DNA from: Actinophytocola sp963826035
GTDB lineage: Bacteria > Actinomycetota > Actinomycetes > Mycobacteriales > Pseudonocardiaceae
DNA length: 64,000 nt
Reading direction: 5' to 3'
NCBI GenBank assembly: GCA_963826035.1
Contig: CAWGVZ010000010.1
Span: 620,001 to 684,000, forward strand
Part shown: one piece after another, positions 8,526 to 16,823 of the stretch
Layout of the letters: every line of letters starts with the position of its first letter
How positions within the stretch are numbered: position 1 is the first letter of the stretch
Made by a program: the position numbers and the translations under genes
The notes under the pieces: model-generated
Databases searched by the model: none
Seen by the model: the letters and a program-made list of their open reading frames with translations, nothing else
Told to the model about the DNA's origin: nothing

Positions 8526-9365
8526 ATGGTCGCGCTGTTCCGAAGCACAACCGAGCCGACACGCCGGTCCGGGCCCCACAACCGGATCACCCCGGTGTGG
8601 CGCACGGCCACCCTGGTGGACCGAGGGCTCGTGCGGCTGCTCGGCAACCTCGAGGTCACGGGCACGATTCCCGGGCACCTGCGGGGCAAGCCGATGCTGA
8701 TCGCCGCCAACCACATCGGCATGTTCGACCCGTTCGTGCTGATCGCCGCGTCCCGCCACATCGGCGTCAACATGCGGTTCCTGCTGACCGGTGGGCTGCT
8801 GGACACGCCCGTGCTCGGCTGGGTCCTCACCCAGGGCGGGCACGTGCGGGTGGACCGCGGCAAGGCGAACGTGACCGAGGCGTTCGACCGGGCGAGCGCG
8901 GCGCTGCGGTCCACGGGCGGCCCGGTGCTCGTGTACCCGGAGGGCCGGATCAGCCGGGAGCCGGGGCTGTGGCCCGAGCGCGGCAAGACCGGGTTGGCGC
9001 GCATGGCGCTGGCGTCGCAGGTGCCGGTGCTGACCATCAGCCAGTGGGGCGCGCACGAGGCCATGTACTGGGGCACGGAGAAGGGCGTCGAGAAGCCGTC
9101 GGACATCATGCCGATGCTCATGTCGGGGCTGCGGTCGATCCGCGACCGGCCCACGTTCAAGGTGCACTTCGGCCCGCTGGTCGACCTGTCCGACCTGCGG
9201 TACGGCAAGGCGGGCGACGCGATGCGCGCGCATCAGCGGATCATGCGGTCGATCACCGACAACCTGGTGCCGCTGCGTGCCGACGAGCCGGACGTGCCGA
9301 GGTTCCACGACCCCACCCGCCCGACGGACAGCACCAGCCCCTGGCGCCCCGACCCCACGCAGTAG
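8526..9365 (+). CDS. 1-acylglycerol-3-phosphate O-acyltransferase (PlsC-like)
   Basis: A 279-residue acyltransferase of the PlsC family, which acylates lysophosphatidic acid or a related acceptor at the membrane. The catalytic HX4D box is NHIGMFD (His63, Asp68). The acceptor-binding block is YPEGRIS (136-143 region), a variant of the usual FPEGTRS. The ATG at 8526 has no convincing Shine-Dalgarno sequence. The C-terminal ~20 residues are Pro/Thr/Ser/Asp-rich and probably disordered. The acceptor is not certain since several PlsC paralogues exist in actinobacteria. Confidence 0.85.
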   Translation: MVALFRSTTEPTRRSGPHNRITPVWRTATLVDRGLVRLLGNLEVTGTIPGHLRGKPMLIAANHIGMFDPFVLIAASRHIGVNMRFLLTGGLLDTPVLGWVLTQGGHVRVDRGKANVTEAFDRASAALRSTGGPVLVYPEGRISREPGLWPERGKTGLARMALASQVPVLTISQWGAHEAMYWGTEKGVEKPSDIMPMLMSGLRSIRDRPTFKVHFGPLVDLSDLRYGKAGDAMRAHQRIMRSITDNLVPLRADEPDVPRFHDPTRPTDSTSPWRPDPTQ

Positions 9366-9378
9366 CCCCGCGGCCCGC

Positions 9379-9480
9379 GCATGTCCCCACCACCGGACCG
9401 CATGTTCGCGGTTCCCGCACGCGAGATCGCGGTTCCCGCACGCGAGATCGCGGTTCCCACACGCGAGATCGCGGGTTCCT
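9379..9480. repeat. 21-bp tandem array at convergent gene ends (family A)
   Basis: Five consecutive 21-bp units start at 9379, 9400, 9421, 9442 and 9463. Three begin GCGAGATCGCGGTTCCC; the first two are a GCATGT variant. The array fills the whole gap between the plsC-like stop (9365) and the convergent GNAT stop (9483). Units point one way only here. The same unit family forms the larger array at 27366-27836. Confidence 0.92.
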
Positions 9481-9482
9481 GC

Positions 9483-9965
9483 CTACCGGTCGGGGGTGAG
9501 CAAGGTCGCGTACTCCTCGCCGTCCTCGGGGCCCAGCCGGATCAGCCCGGCGCGTTCGGCCAGCCGGATGGCCGGGAGGTTGTCCGGATCGGTCTCCACC
9601 AGCACCGGCCACTCGGGGCGCACCTCGGCGGCCGCGGCGATCGCCTCCCTGGCGACCTCGCCGGCGATGCCGAGCCCCTGGCAGTCCGGATGCACGCGGT
9701 AGTACAGGTTCCAGCACTCCCGGCCACGCCAGACCTTCGGTTGTACACCGCCGAAGCCGACCACCCGGCCCTCGTAGGTCACGCTCCAGTAGCCGAGCCC
9801 GCCGTGGTCCCAGGCACGGACGAAGTCCGCCAGGTAGCCCGCCGACCTGTCACGATCGGGTGGCCGCCCGCCGATGATGGCCTGGAGAGCCACGAACTCG
9901 TCGAGGTCGCTGTCGCGGACGCGGCGTAGCAGCAGCCGGCCGGTCCGGCGTTCGGTCAGGTTCAT
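9483..9965 (-). CDS. GNAT family N-acetyltransferase (RimJ/RimL-like)
   Basis: A 160-residue acetyltransferase of the RimJ/RimL branch. Residues ~1-20 (TGRLLLRRVRDSDLDEF) and the acetyl-CoA site region YYRVHPDCQGLGIAGEVAREA are typical. The substrate is unknown. It overlaps the stop of the upstream Lrp gene by 4 bp, so the two are translated together and the acetyltransferase is probably controlled by, or works with, that regulator. Confidence 0.85.
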   Translation of the reverse strand: MNLTERRTGRLLLRRVRDSDLDEFVALQAIIGGRPPDRDRSAGYLADFVRAWDHGGLGYWSVTYEGRVVGFGGVQPKVWRGRECWNLYYRVHPDCQGLGIAGEVAREAIAAAAEVRPEWPVLVETDPDNLPAIRLAERAGLIRLGPEDGEEYATLLTPDR

Positions 9966-10459
9966 CGCTCTCCGTGTAGCGCGCGGACGGGGATGGCCGA
10001 GCCGGTGCGTACGGGGTTGAGCACGAACAACGTGCTGTAGCGGCGCACGTTCGGCGCGTCCATGAGCAGGCGTTCGGAGACCTCATTGTGGTGGGCCATC
10101 CCGGAGGTGGCCAACACGATCACGTAGTCCCACTCGCCGTAGACGTCGTAGACCTGCTGCACCTCGGGCGCGGCGAGCAGCCGCCGTTGGAACGCCTCGT
10201 GCAGCCGCCGCGACTCGCGTTCCATGGCCACCAGGCACACGGCGTACACCAGGTCGGGGCTGAACCGCGGGTCGAGCACGGCCGTGATCCGCGCCAGCAG
10301 GCCGGTGGTCCGGTAGCGCTCCACCCGTCGCTGCACGGCGCTCGGCGACAGGCCGACGATCTCGCCCAGCTCGCGCAGCGGGCGGCCCGCGTCGGCCTGC
10401 AGCTCGTCGAGCAGTTGGTGGTCGATGGTGTCGAGCACGAGCTCCGGCTTTCGTTTCAC
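9962..10459 (-). CDS. Lrp/AsnC family transcriptional regulator
   Basis: A 165-residue one-domain-pair regulator: an N-terminal winged helix (LDTIDHQLLDELQADAGRPL then LSPSAVQRRVERY) and a C-terminal RAM effector-binding domain (residues ~65-150). I use the GTG at 10459, which starts VKRKPELVLDTIDHQ, the normal length; a longer frame to 10588 would run across the promoter region. It is divergent from an EamA transporter and overlaps the downstream GNAT gene. Lrp proteins next to exporters typically control amino-acid efflux, which is the likely role here. Confidence 0.9.
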   Translation of the reverse strand: MKRKPELVLDTIDHQLLDELQADAGRPLRELGEIVGLSPSAVQRRVERYRTTGLLARITAVLDPRFSPDLVYAVCLVAMERESRRLHEAFQRRLLAAPEVQQVYDVYGEWDYVIVLATSGMAHHNEVSERLLMDAPNVRRYSTLFVLNPVRTGSAIPVRALHGER

Positions 10460-10471
10460 GCAAAAATCTTG

Positions 10472-10521
10472 CGCTATGGCGACACAGATTTCAATCGCGG
10501 CCTGCGCCGTTGTGCATAGCG
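10472..10521. promoter_or_regulatory. Possible Lrp operator in divergent promoter
   Basis: The intergenic space between the Lrp gene and the EamA gene contains an inverted pair CGCTATG (10472-10478) and CATAGCG (10515-10521), 36 bases apart. Widely spaced half-sites would fit an Lrp octamer, but this is inference from position and symmetry. Confidence 0.4.
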
Positions 10522-10563
10522 TGTGGGCAGGGAAGTTCCTGCCAGTGGAAGGGTAGCCAGCCG

Positions 10564-11523
10564 ATGACCGAGGTGGACACCGCCGCATCGTCGAGCGGTG
10601 TGACGGCCAAAACGCGGACGACGGTTAGCCGTGGCACGGCGCTGATCGTGCTGGCGTCGTTCTGCTTCGGCACGTCCGGGCCGCTGGCCAAACCGGCCAT
10701 GGACGCCGGCCTGAGCCCGCAGCAGGTGGTGAGCATCCGCATCGGCCTCGCGGCCGTGCTGCTGCTGGTGGGGATCGGCCTGTGGCGGCCGGCGCTGCTG
10801 CGGGTGCGCAGGTCCGACTGGCGGGTGCTGCTCGCCTACGGGCTGATCGGCGTCGGCGCGGTGCAGCTGCTGTACTTCGCGGCCGTGTCCCGGATCCCCA
10901 TCGGCATCGCCATGCTGCTGGAGTTCACGGCGCCCATCCTGGTGGCGCTGTGGGTGCGGTTCGTGCGGCGCACGGTGCTGCCGGCGCGGATGTGGGCCGG
11001 CACGGTGCTCGCGTTGATCGGGCTCGCCATGGTCGCGCAGGTGTGGGACGGCCTCCGCCTCGACGCGCTCGGCCTGCTCGCCGGGATCGGCGCGGCCCTG
11101 TGCGCGGCCGCGTACTTCCTGCTGGGTGAGCGCGCGGTCGCCACCATCGAACCGCTCGGCCTGGTCACGTGGGGCATGGTGGTCGCCGCGCTCGCCACCT
11201 TCGTGATGGCGCCCCCGTGGACGCTGCCCGGCGAGATTCTGTTGCGGGACGCGGACTTCGGCTCGATGGTCGTTCCCGTGTGGACACTGCTGGTGGCGTG
11301 TGCCGTCCTCAGCACGGCCATGGCGTACCTGCTGTCGATCAGCGCCATGCGGTTCCTGCCCGCCAACGTGGTGAGCGTGCTGGCGCTGGTCGAGCCGGCG
11401 GTCGCCACCGCGCTGGCGTGGCTGGTGCTGGGTCAGGAGCTGGCGCTCGTCCAGATCCTGGGCGCGGTGGTCCTCCTGGCCGGGGCGACGGTCGTGCAGC
11501 TGTCCGCGCGACGTCCCACATGA
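10564..11523 (+). CDS. EamA/DMT-family transporter
   Basis: A 319-residue inner-membrane transporter with about ten hydrophobic helices arranged as two EamA repeats. The first repeat starts with FCFGTSGPLAKPAMD. The second ends LALVEPAVATALAWLVLGQEL, a strongly conserved EamA block. Members export amino acids, nucleosides or small metabolites. The ATG at 10564 is preceded by GGAAGGG. Its stop codon TGA at 11521 lies inside the first unit of a repeat array. The divergent Lrp regulator suggests an amino-acid-like substrate. Confidence 0.87.
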   Translation: MTEVDTAASSSGVTAKTRTTVSRGTALIVLASFCFGTSGPLAKPAMDAGLSPQQVVSIRIGLAAVLLLVGIGLWRPALLRVRRSDWRVLLAYGLIGVGAVQLLYFAAVSRIPIGIAMLLEFTAPILVALWVRFVRRTVLPARMWAGTVLALIGLAMVAQVWDGLRLDALGLLAGIGAALCAAAYFLLGERAVATIEPLGLVTWGMVVAALATFVMAPPWTLPGEILLRDADFGSMVVPVWTLLVACAVLSTAMAYLLSISAMRFLPANVVSVLALVEPAVATALAWLVLGQELALVQILGAVVLLAGATVVQLSARRPT

Positions 11524-11712
11524 TGACCGTTCCGGTCGCGCATGATGACCGTTCCCGTCAGCCACAATGACCACTCCCGTCGGGCGAGTTCACCGTCGGT
11601 TCGGTACGACTCGGTGTTCGTTCCGTACGACTCGCGGACGCGCGGGCCGGAGTGGTCATCGTGAGCGACGGGAACGGTCATCATGGGTGACCGGAGTGGT
11701 CATTGTGGAGGG
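11519..11712. repeat. 22-bp inverted array between convergent genes (family D/C mixed)
   Basis: Left arm: three 22-bp units starting at 11519, 11541 and 11563 (CATGATGACCGTTCC type). Right arm: three reverse-complement units (GGAGTGGTCATCGTG, GGAACGGTCATCATG, GGAGTGGTCATTGTG). The centre holds two GTACGACTCG boxes, the unit of the array at 56652-56788. The array starts at the EamA stop and ends at the rnj stop, so transcripts from either side would fold into a long hairpin. Confidence 0.9.
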
Positions 11713-11715
11713 TTG

Positions 11716-13389
11716 TCAGACCGGGAGGACGGTCGGGACGATCATCGGGCGGCGGCGGTAGGTGTCGGCCACCCAGCGGCCCACCACCCGGCGGACGGAC
11801 TGGGCGATCCGGTGGGTGTCGGTGATGCCCTCCGACTCCGTTCGCGACAGTTCCATCTCCACCAGCGAGACCACCTGGTCCAGGGCCTTCGGGTCGTCCG
11901 AGAAGCCTCGGCCCGAGATCGTCGGAGGCGCTACCGCTCGGCCGGTGGTCGAGTCCACGGCCACGGTGATCGCGATGAAGCCGCCCTCGCCCAGGATCAA
12001 CCGGTCGGACAGGGTCGACTCGCTCACGTCGCCCACCGACAGGCCGTCGACATAGACGTGGCCGACCTCCACCCGCCCGCTGATGGCCGCGCGGCCGTCG
12101 ATCAGGTCGACCACCACGCCGTCCTCCGCCAGCACCACGTTCGCCGCGGGCACGCCGCTCGCCACGGCCAGCGCCGCGTTCGCGCGCAGGTGCCGCCACT
12201 CGCCGTGCACGGGCATCACGTTCGAGGGCCGCACGGCGTTGTACAGGAACAGCAGCTCACCGGCCGACGCGTGTCCCGACACGTGCACCTTCGCGTTGCC
12301 CTGGTGCACGACGCTGGCACCGAGTCGCGCCAGGCCGTTCACCACACCGAACACGGCCGTCTCGTTGCCCGGGATGAGCGAGCTGGCCAGCACGACCGTG
12401 TCGCCCGCGAGGATCTGGATCTGGCGGTGCTCACCACGCGCCATCCGCGACAGCGCGGACAGCGGCTCGCCCTGGGACCCGGTCGACACGAACAGCACCT
12501 GGTCGCCGGGCAGCTCCATGGCCTCGGCCAGGTCGACCATCAGTCCCTCGGGGACGCGCAGCAGACCCAGATCGGTGGCGATGCCCATGTTGCGCACCAT
12601 CGACCGGCCCACCAGCGCCACCCGCCGCCCGTGCGACTGGGCCACGTCGAGCACCTGCTGCACGCGGTGCACGTGGCTCGCGAAGCACGCCACGATCACC
12701 CGCTGCTGCGCCCGCGAGATCACGCCCTCGAGCACCGGGCCGATCTCGCGCTCGGCCATCACGAACCCCGGCACCTCGGCGTTCGTGGAGTCCACGAGGA
12801 AGAGGTCGACACCCTCGTCGCCCAGCCGGGAGAAGCCGGCGAGGTCGGTGAGCCGCCCGTCCAGGGGCAGCTGGTCCAGCTTGATGTCACCGGTGTGCAG
12901 CACCAGCCCGGCGGGCGTGCGGATCGCTACCGCCAGCGCGTCCGGGATGGAGTGGTTGACCGCGAAGAACTCGCAGTTGAACTCGCCGAACGCGGCCCGG
13001 CCGCCCTCGGCGACCTCCACCAGGTTCGGCGTGAGCCGGTGCTCCTTGCACTTGGCCGCGACCAGCGCCAGCGTGAACCGGGAACCGATCACCGGCACGT
13101 CCGGACGATGGCGCAACAGGAACGGCACGGCGCCGATGTGGTCCTCGTGGCCGTGGGTGAGCACGACCGCGTCGATCTCGTCCATCCTGGACTCGATGGC
13201 CCGGAAGTCCGGCAGGATCAGGTCGACGCCGGGCTGCTGGTCCTCGGGGAACAGCACGCCGCAGTCGACCACCAGCAGCCGGCCGCCGTACTCGAACACC
13301 GTCATGTTGCGGCCGATCTCGCCGATTCCCCCGAGCGCCACGACCCGCAGGCCGCCGTCCACGAGCGGGGCCGGTGCGCCGTTCGTCAC
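11716..13389 (-). CDS. rnj: Ribonuclease J
   Basis: A 557-residue metallo-beta-lactamase/beta-CASP ribonuclease for mRNA decay and rRNA processing. The metal site motif HxHxDH is THGHEDH (His79, His81, Asp83, His84). Downstream blocks LVDSTNAEVPG, FVSTGSQGEP and VHVSGHASAGEL are typical RNase J. I use the GTG at 13389, giving the usual family length; the frame is open further upstream but that part overlaps dapA in another frame. It overlaps dapA by 4 bp, the conserved dapA-rnj pair of actinobacteria. Confidence 0.95.
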   Translation of the reverse strand: MTNGAPAPLVDGGLRVVALGGIGEIGRNMTVFEYGGRLLVVDCGVLFPEDQQPGVDLILPDFRAIESRMDEIDAVVLTHGHEDHIGAVPFLLRHRPDVPVIGSRFTLALVAAKCKEHRLTPNLVEVAEGGRAAFGEFNCEFFAVNHSIPDALAVAIRTPAGLVLHTGDIKLDQLPLDGRLTDLAGFSRLGDEGVDLFLVDSTNAEVPGFVMAEREIGPVLEGVISRAQQRVIVACFASHVHRVQQVLDVAQSHGRRVALVGRSMVRNMGIATDLGLLRVPEGLMVDLAEAMELPGDQVLFVSTGSQGEPLSALSRMARGEHRQIQILAGDTVVLASSLIPGNETAVFGVVNGLARLGASVVHQGNAKVHVSGHASAGELLFLYNAVRPSNVMPVHGEWRHLRANAALAVASGVPAANVVLAEDGVVVDLIDGRAAISGRVEVGHVYVDGLSVGDVSESTLSDRLILGEGGFIAITVAVDSTTGRAVAPPTISGRGFSDDPKALDQVVSLVEMELSRTESEGITDTHRIAQSVRRVVGRWVADTYRRRPMIVPTVLPV

Positions 13390-14396
13390 GGGCGGACCGC
13401 CCCGTCGCTGGGGTGGGTGGTGCTGACGAACGCGGCGGCCGCGTCGGCCTGGGCCACGCGCGCGGCGGCCACGTTGGACGGCGGCGCGTCGGCCAGCGGC
13501 ACGCCCGCGTCGCCGAGGTCGGTGGCGATGGCCGCCACCTGTTCCGGCGTGGCGGGTGGCAACGGCAATCGCGGATCGCCCGCCTCGTGGCCGCGCAGCC
13601 GCAGCGCGGCCTTGACGAAGATCACGCCGCCGACCCGGCCCTGCGCCCGCAGCACGGGCAGCAGTCCACGGTGGACGGTGCGGGCGGTGCTCACGTCGCC
13701 GTTCTCGTAGGTGTCCAGCATGCGGCGCAGCCGCCCGGCCACCACGTGCCCGATGACGCTCACGAACCCGACGCCGCCGACCGCGAGCCACGGCAGGTTC
13801 AGCGCGTCGTCGCCGCTGTAGTAGGCGAGGTCGGTGCTCGCGATGACCTCGCTGCCGGCCAGCAGGTCGCCCTTCGCGTCCTTGACCGCCTGGATGCGCG
13901 GGTGCTCGGCCAGCCGCCGCAGCGTGTCGATCTCGATGGGCACCACCGAGCGCGGCGGGATGTCGTAGAGCATGTTCGGCAGTCCGCTGGCGTCGGCGAT
14001 CGCCGTGAAGTGCGCGAGGAGACCGGCCTGCGGCGGGCGGGAGTAGTACGGGGTGACCACCAGGAGCCCGTGCGCGCCGGCCTGCTCGGCGTCGCGCGCG
14101 AGGTGCACGGAGTGCGCGGTGTCGTAGGTGCCGACCGAGGCGACCACCGTGGCCCGGTCACCGATGGCGTCGACCACGGCGCGCACCAGCTCGGACTTCT
14201 CGTTGTCGGTGGTGGTCGGCGACTCACCGGTGGTGCCGTTGAGCACGATGCCGTCGTTGCCCAGGTCGACGAGGTGGCTGGCGAGCCGCTGCGCCGCGTC
14301 GAGGTCGAGCTTCCCGCTGGCGTCGAACGGGCTCACCATGGCGGTGAGCACCTGACCGAAAGGGCGTCCTGGCCTGGCCGTCGGGGGCGTGTTCAT
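13386..14396 (-). CDS. dapA: 4-hydroxy-tetrahydrodipicolinate synthase
   Basis: A 336-residue class I aldolase condensing pyruvate with aspartate semialdehyde in lysine/diaminopimelate synthesis. The Schiff-base lysine lies in AVKDAKGD (Lys172), the catalytic tyrosine in YDIPPRS (Tyr144), and the GTTGES loop at 54-59. The C-terminal ~40 residues (Ala/Pro-rich) extend a little beyond the common family end. It is translationally coupled to rnj (4-bp overlap). Its usual upstream neighbour thyX lies 5 kb away, separated by kinase and polymerase genes. Confidence 0.95.
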   Translation of the reverse strand: MNTPPTARPGRPFGQVLTAMVSPFDASGKLDLDAAQRLASHLVDLGNDGIVLNGTTGESPTTTDNEKSELVRAVVDAIGDRATVVASVGTYDTAHSVHLARDAEQAGAHGLLVVTPYYSRPPQAGLLAHFTAIADASGLPNMLYDIPPRSVVPIEIDTLRRLAEHPRIQAVKDAKGDLLAGSEVIASTDLAYYSGDDALNLPWLAVGGVGFVSVIGHVVAGRLRRMLDTYENGDVSTARTVHRGLLPVLRAQGRVGGVIFVKAALRLRGHEAGDPRLPLPPATPEQVAAIATDLGDAGVPLADAPPSNVAAARVAQADAAAAFVSTTHPSDGAVRP

Positions 14397-14439
14397 GCAC
14401 CAGACGCTACCTCGTTCAACCGGGGGTTTGCCGACTGGA

Positions 14440-15945
14440 TCAGCTCTCGGTGAGGGCGAGGCGGGAGTCCGACAGCTGCCCGTTGTCGTCCTTGTCGTAC
14501 AGCGCGCAGTGCACGCGGCGGGCGTCCTCCTCCCACGCCTCCTTCGAGGGCACCAGCGCGCGGTAGCGCAGCTCGGTGGCCTTGTCGTCGCCGGACACCT
14601 GGTCGGAGTCGAACGCCAGCGTGCACGCCGTCTCGGCGAACCGGTTCAGGCCGGCCTGGTCCGGATAGCCGGTGTCCACGAGTTCGCCGCCGTATTCGCC
14701 GGGGATCGAGAAGACGGCCCGGCTGTGGAAGATCTGCAGGTCATGGTCCTCGGTGCACTCGACCTGGTGGCTCGAGTTGATGCGCCGGCCCTCGGCCAGC
14801 TGGCCGAGCAGGCACGCGCCCGCCGGATAGGTGTCCCAGCCGAGTTCGGGGATGAAACCGCCGTTGCCGTAGGTGACGGTCTCGTCCATGATCTCCGGCC
14901 GGTCGCCCGACGGCCCGTCGATCACCGCCCTGGTCACCAGCACCGCGCCCACCACGGCCGCCACGAGCAGCAGCGCCGTGCCGGCCAGGAGCAGCGGCCG
15001 GCGCCGGCCGGACGGCCGCGGGGCCGCCACCATGGTGTTGTTCATCGGGTACAGCGCCGTGCCGGCGTAGAGCTGGCTGGTGGGCTGGCCGTCCGGGGTG
15101 GTGGTGGCGACCGTGTTCAGCGTGGCCTGGGCGAGCAGGCCGCGGACCTGCTCAGCCGAGGGCCGGGCGGCCGGCGTGGCGTTCAGCAGACCCATGATCA
15201 CCGAGGCGAGCGGGCCCTGGCAGCGGGTCAGGTACGGCACCTCGTTGAGGATGGCGTTCATGGTGGCCGCCGTGGACGCCCGCTCGAACGCCGAATAGCC
15301 CTCGACCGCGAAGAACAGCACGGCGGCCAGCGCCCACAGGTCGGACCCGGCGTCGGCCTCGGCGCCGGCGATCCGCTCGGGCGCCATGAAGGTGGGCGAG
15401 CCGACGAGCACGCCGCTGCTCGTGAGCTTCGGGTCGTCGATGGACTGCGCGATGCCGAAGTCCGTGAGCTTCACCCGGCCGTTCGGCAGCACCATGATGT
15501 TGCTGGGCTTCACGTCCCGGTGCACGATCCCGGCGGCGTGCGCGCTCTCCAGTGCGGACAGCAACTGCTCGGCCAGCCGCGCGACCGTGTCCTGCGGCAG
15601 CGGGCCGCGCTCGCGCACGACGGCGGTCAGCGTCGGCGCCTTGATCAGCTCCATGACGATGTAGGTGTTGCCCGACTCCTGGAGCACGTCGTAGACCGTG
15701 ACGACGCCCGGGTCGTTCAGCCGGCCGGCCGTGCGCGCCTCGCGCAGCACCCGCTCCTCGAGCACCGACCGCTCCTCGGGCTCGATGCCCGCCGGCAGGT
15801 GCAGCTCCTTGATGGCCACGTGCCTGCCGATCATCCGGTCCTCGGCCAGCCACACGATGCCCATGCCACCGCGGCCGATCTCCTCGGACACCGCGTAACG
15901 ACCGGCGATCACCCGCCCGTCGACCCGCACTGGCTCCTGCGTCAC
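14440..15945 (-). CDS. Membrane Ser/Thr protein kinase with extracellular four-cysteine domain
   Basis: A 501-residue PknB-type kinase. The kinase domain spans ~15-275, with GRGGMGIVW, Lys46, HRDVKPSNI (Asp144) and TDFG. A Pro/Thr-rich linker, one membrane helix (~317-340) and an extracellular domain follow. That domain contains cysteines in GACLL, QVECTEDHD, ETACTLAF and HCALYD, resembling septum-formation (PF13845-like) domains rather than PASTA repeats. The GTG at 15945 is chosen because GGAGGAGG lies 5 bases upstream. A close paralogue lies at 16824-18215; long DNA stretches are nearly identical. Confidence 0.9.
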   Translation of the reverse strand: MTQEPVRVDGRVIAGRYAVSEEIGRGGMGIVWLAEDRMIGRHVAIKELHLPAGIEPEERSVLEERVLREARTAGRLNDPGVVTVYDVLQESGNTYIVMELIKAPTLTAVVRERGPLPQDTVARLAEQLLSALESAHAAGIVHRDVKPSNIMVLPNGRVKLTDFGIAQSIDDPKLTSSGVLVGSPTFMAPERIAGAEADAGSDLWALAAVLFFAVEGYSAFERASTAATMNAILNEVPYLTRCQGPLASVIMGLLNATPAARPSAEQVRGLLAQATLNTVATTTPDGQPTSQLYAGTALYPMNNTMVAAPRPSGRRRPLLLAGTALLLVAAVVGAVLVTRAVIDGPSGDRPEIMDETVTYGNGGFIPELGWDTYPAGACLLGQLAEGRRINSSHQVECTEDHDLQIFHSRAVFSIPGEYGGELVDTGYPDQAGLNRFAETACTLAFDSDQVSGDDKATELRYRALVPSKEAWEEDARRVHCALYDKDDNGQLSDSRLALTES

Positions 15946-16005
15946 CACGACCTCCTCCGGTCCACCCCTTTGTCGGACCAGGAGCAAGGATGTCAGGTTC
16001 CGAAA

Positions 16006-16170
16006 AGAGGCCGCGCGAATAGGGTCGGTGGATGCCCGTCGTGATCGAGGTGGTTCCTGGCGGTGCCGCGCCGGCGTCGGCGTACCGGGTTGTACTTCGA
16101 TGCCGGCGCGGTGCCGCCAGGGGCCGCCTCGGCGCGGCGGGCGCCGCCATGCCCTGTTCGCGCGCCCTCT
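16006..16170 (-). repeat. Large structured inverted-repeat element, long form (copy 1)
   Basis: A nested hairpin of 165 nt. Outer arms AGAGGCCGCGCGAAT and TTCGCGCGCCCTCT pair. Inner arms are GTGGTTCCTGGC (16050-16061) and GCCAGGGGCCGC (16116-16127), then a GC-rich stem (GCCGGCGCGGTGCCGCC side at 16102-16118), closing on GTACCGGGTTGTACTT (16082-16097). It begins 3 bases after the stop of the TIGR03085 gene and ends before the kinase start. The same loop and flanks occur in copy 2 with different but still complementary stems. Confidence 0.85.
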
Positions 16171-16172
16171 GG

Positions 16173-16799
16173 TCACATGCCGCGGTTGAGACCCCGCACC
16201 ACGGCGACCGAGGACTGCTCCCCCTCGAACTCCACGCGGTTCGCGTCCCGGCCGAACAGCCACGTCAGCAGCTCACCGGGCTCCCCGACGAGCGCCACGG
16301 TGTTCGGGCCACGCCTGGCCACGACCTCCTGGCCGTCCGGGCGGCGCAGCACCAGGCCGACCGGGCTGCGGCGCAGCATCAGCTTGGCCGCTCGGGTGAG
16401 GCCGGCCCACAGGACGGCGTCGCGCTCCGCGTCCGGCGGGCGTGGCTCCCAGTCCGGTTGCGCGCGGCGCACGTCCTCGTGGTGGATGAAGAACTCGATG
16501 CTGTTCACCAGCTTGTCGAGCGCCGGGATCCGGGTCGGCCAGTACACGGGCGGGCCGCCGCGGACCTTGTCGACCAGTTCGCCCCACGGGCGGCGGGCGT
16601 AGCCGTCCTGCACGCGCTTGGTGTGCGCGGCGAACGGCTTGAGGAGGATGCCCGGCGCACTGTCCAGCCGGTGCTCACGCACGACCAGGTGGGCCGCGAG
16701 ATCACGCGCCTGCCAGCCCTCGCACAGGGTCGGCGCGTCCGGCCCGACATCGGTGAACAGGTCACACAGGGCGTTGCGCTCGTCCGTGGAGACAGCCAT
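16173..16799 (-). CDS. TIGR03085 family protein (mycothiol-dependent isomerase/DinB-like fold)
   Basis: A 208-residue cytoplasmic protein of the maleylpyruvate-isomerase/DinB-like superfamily, TIGR03085 branch. The N-terminal four-helix part contains TLCEGWQARDLAAHLVVREHRLD and the metal-ligand-like segment IEFFIHHEDVRRA. The C-terminal half is the SCP2-like region of this family (LVLRRPDGQEVVARRGP). The biochemical role is unknown; the family is largely actinobacterial and linked to mycothiol. It sits between two paralogous kinases on the same strand. Confidence 0.85.
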   Translation of the reverse strand: MAVSTDERNALCDLFTDVGPDAPTLCEGWQARDLAAHLVVREHRLDSAPGILLKPFAAHTKRVQDGYARRPWGELVDKVRGGPPVYWPTRIPALDKLVNSIEFFIHHEDVRRAQPDWEPRPPDAERDAVLWAGLTRAAKLMLRRSPVGLVLRRPDGQEVVARRGPNTVALVGEPGELLTWLFGRDANRVEFEGEQSSVAVVRGLNRGM

Positions 16800-16823
16800 G
16801 CCGCGATCCTACCCACGGGTAGC

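Noticed and set aside
9379..9480. Coding extension of the plsC-like or GNAT gene
   Set aside because: Both genes have clear stops before the array, and translation of the units gives only repeated Arg/Ser/Pro peptides.
13390..13791. N-terminal extension of the rnj frame
   Set aside because: It runs antiparallel-frame through dapA, is Arg/Ala-rich and has no homology; the GTG at 13389 gives the normal RNase J length.
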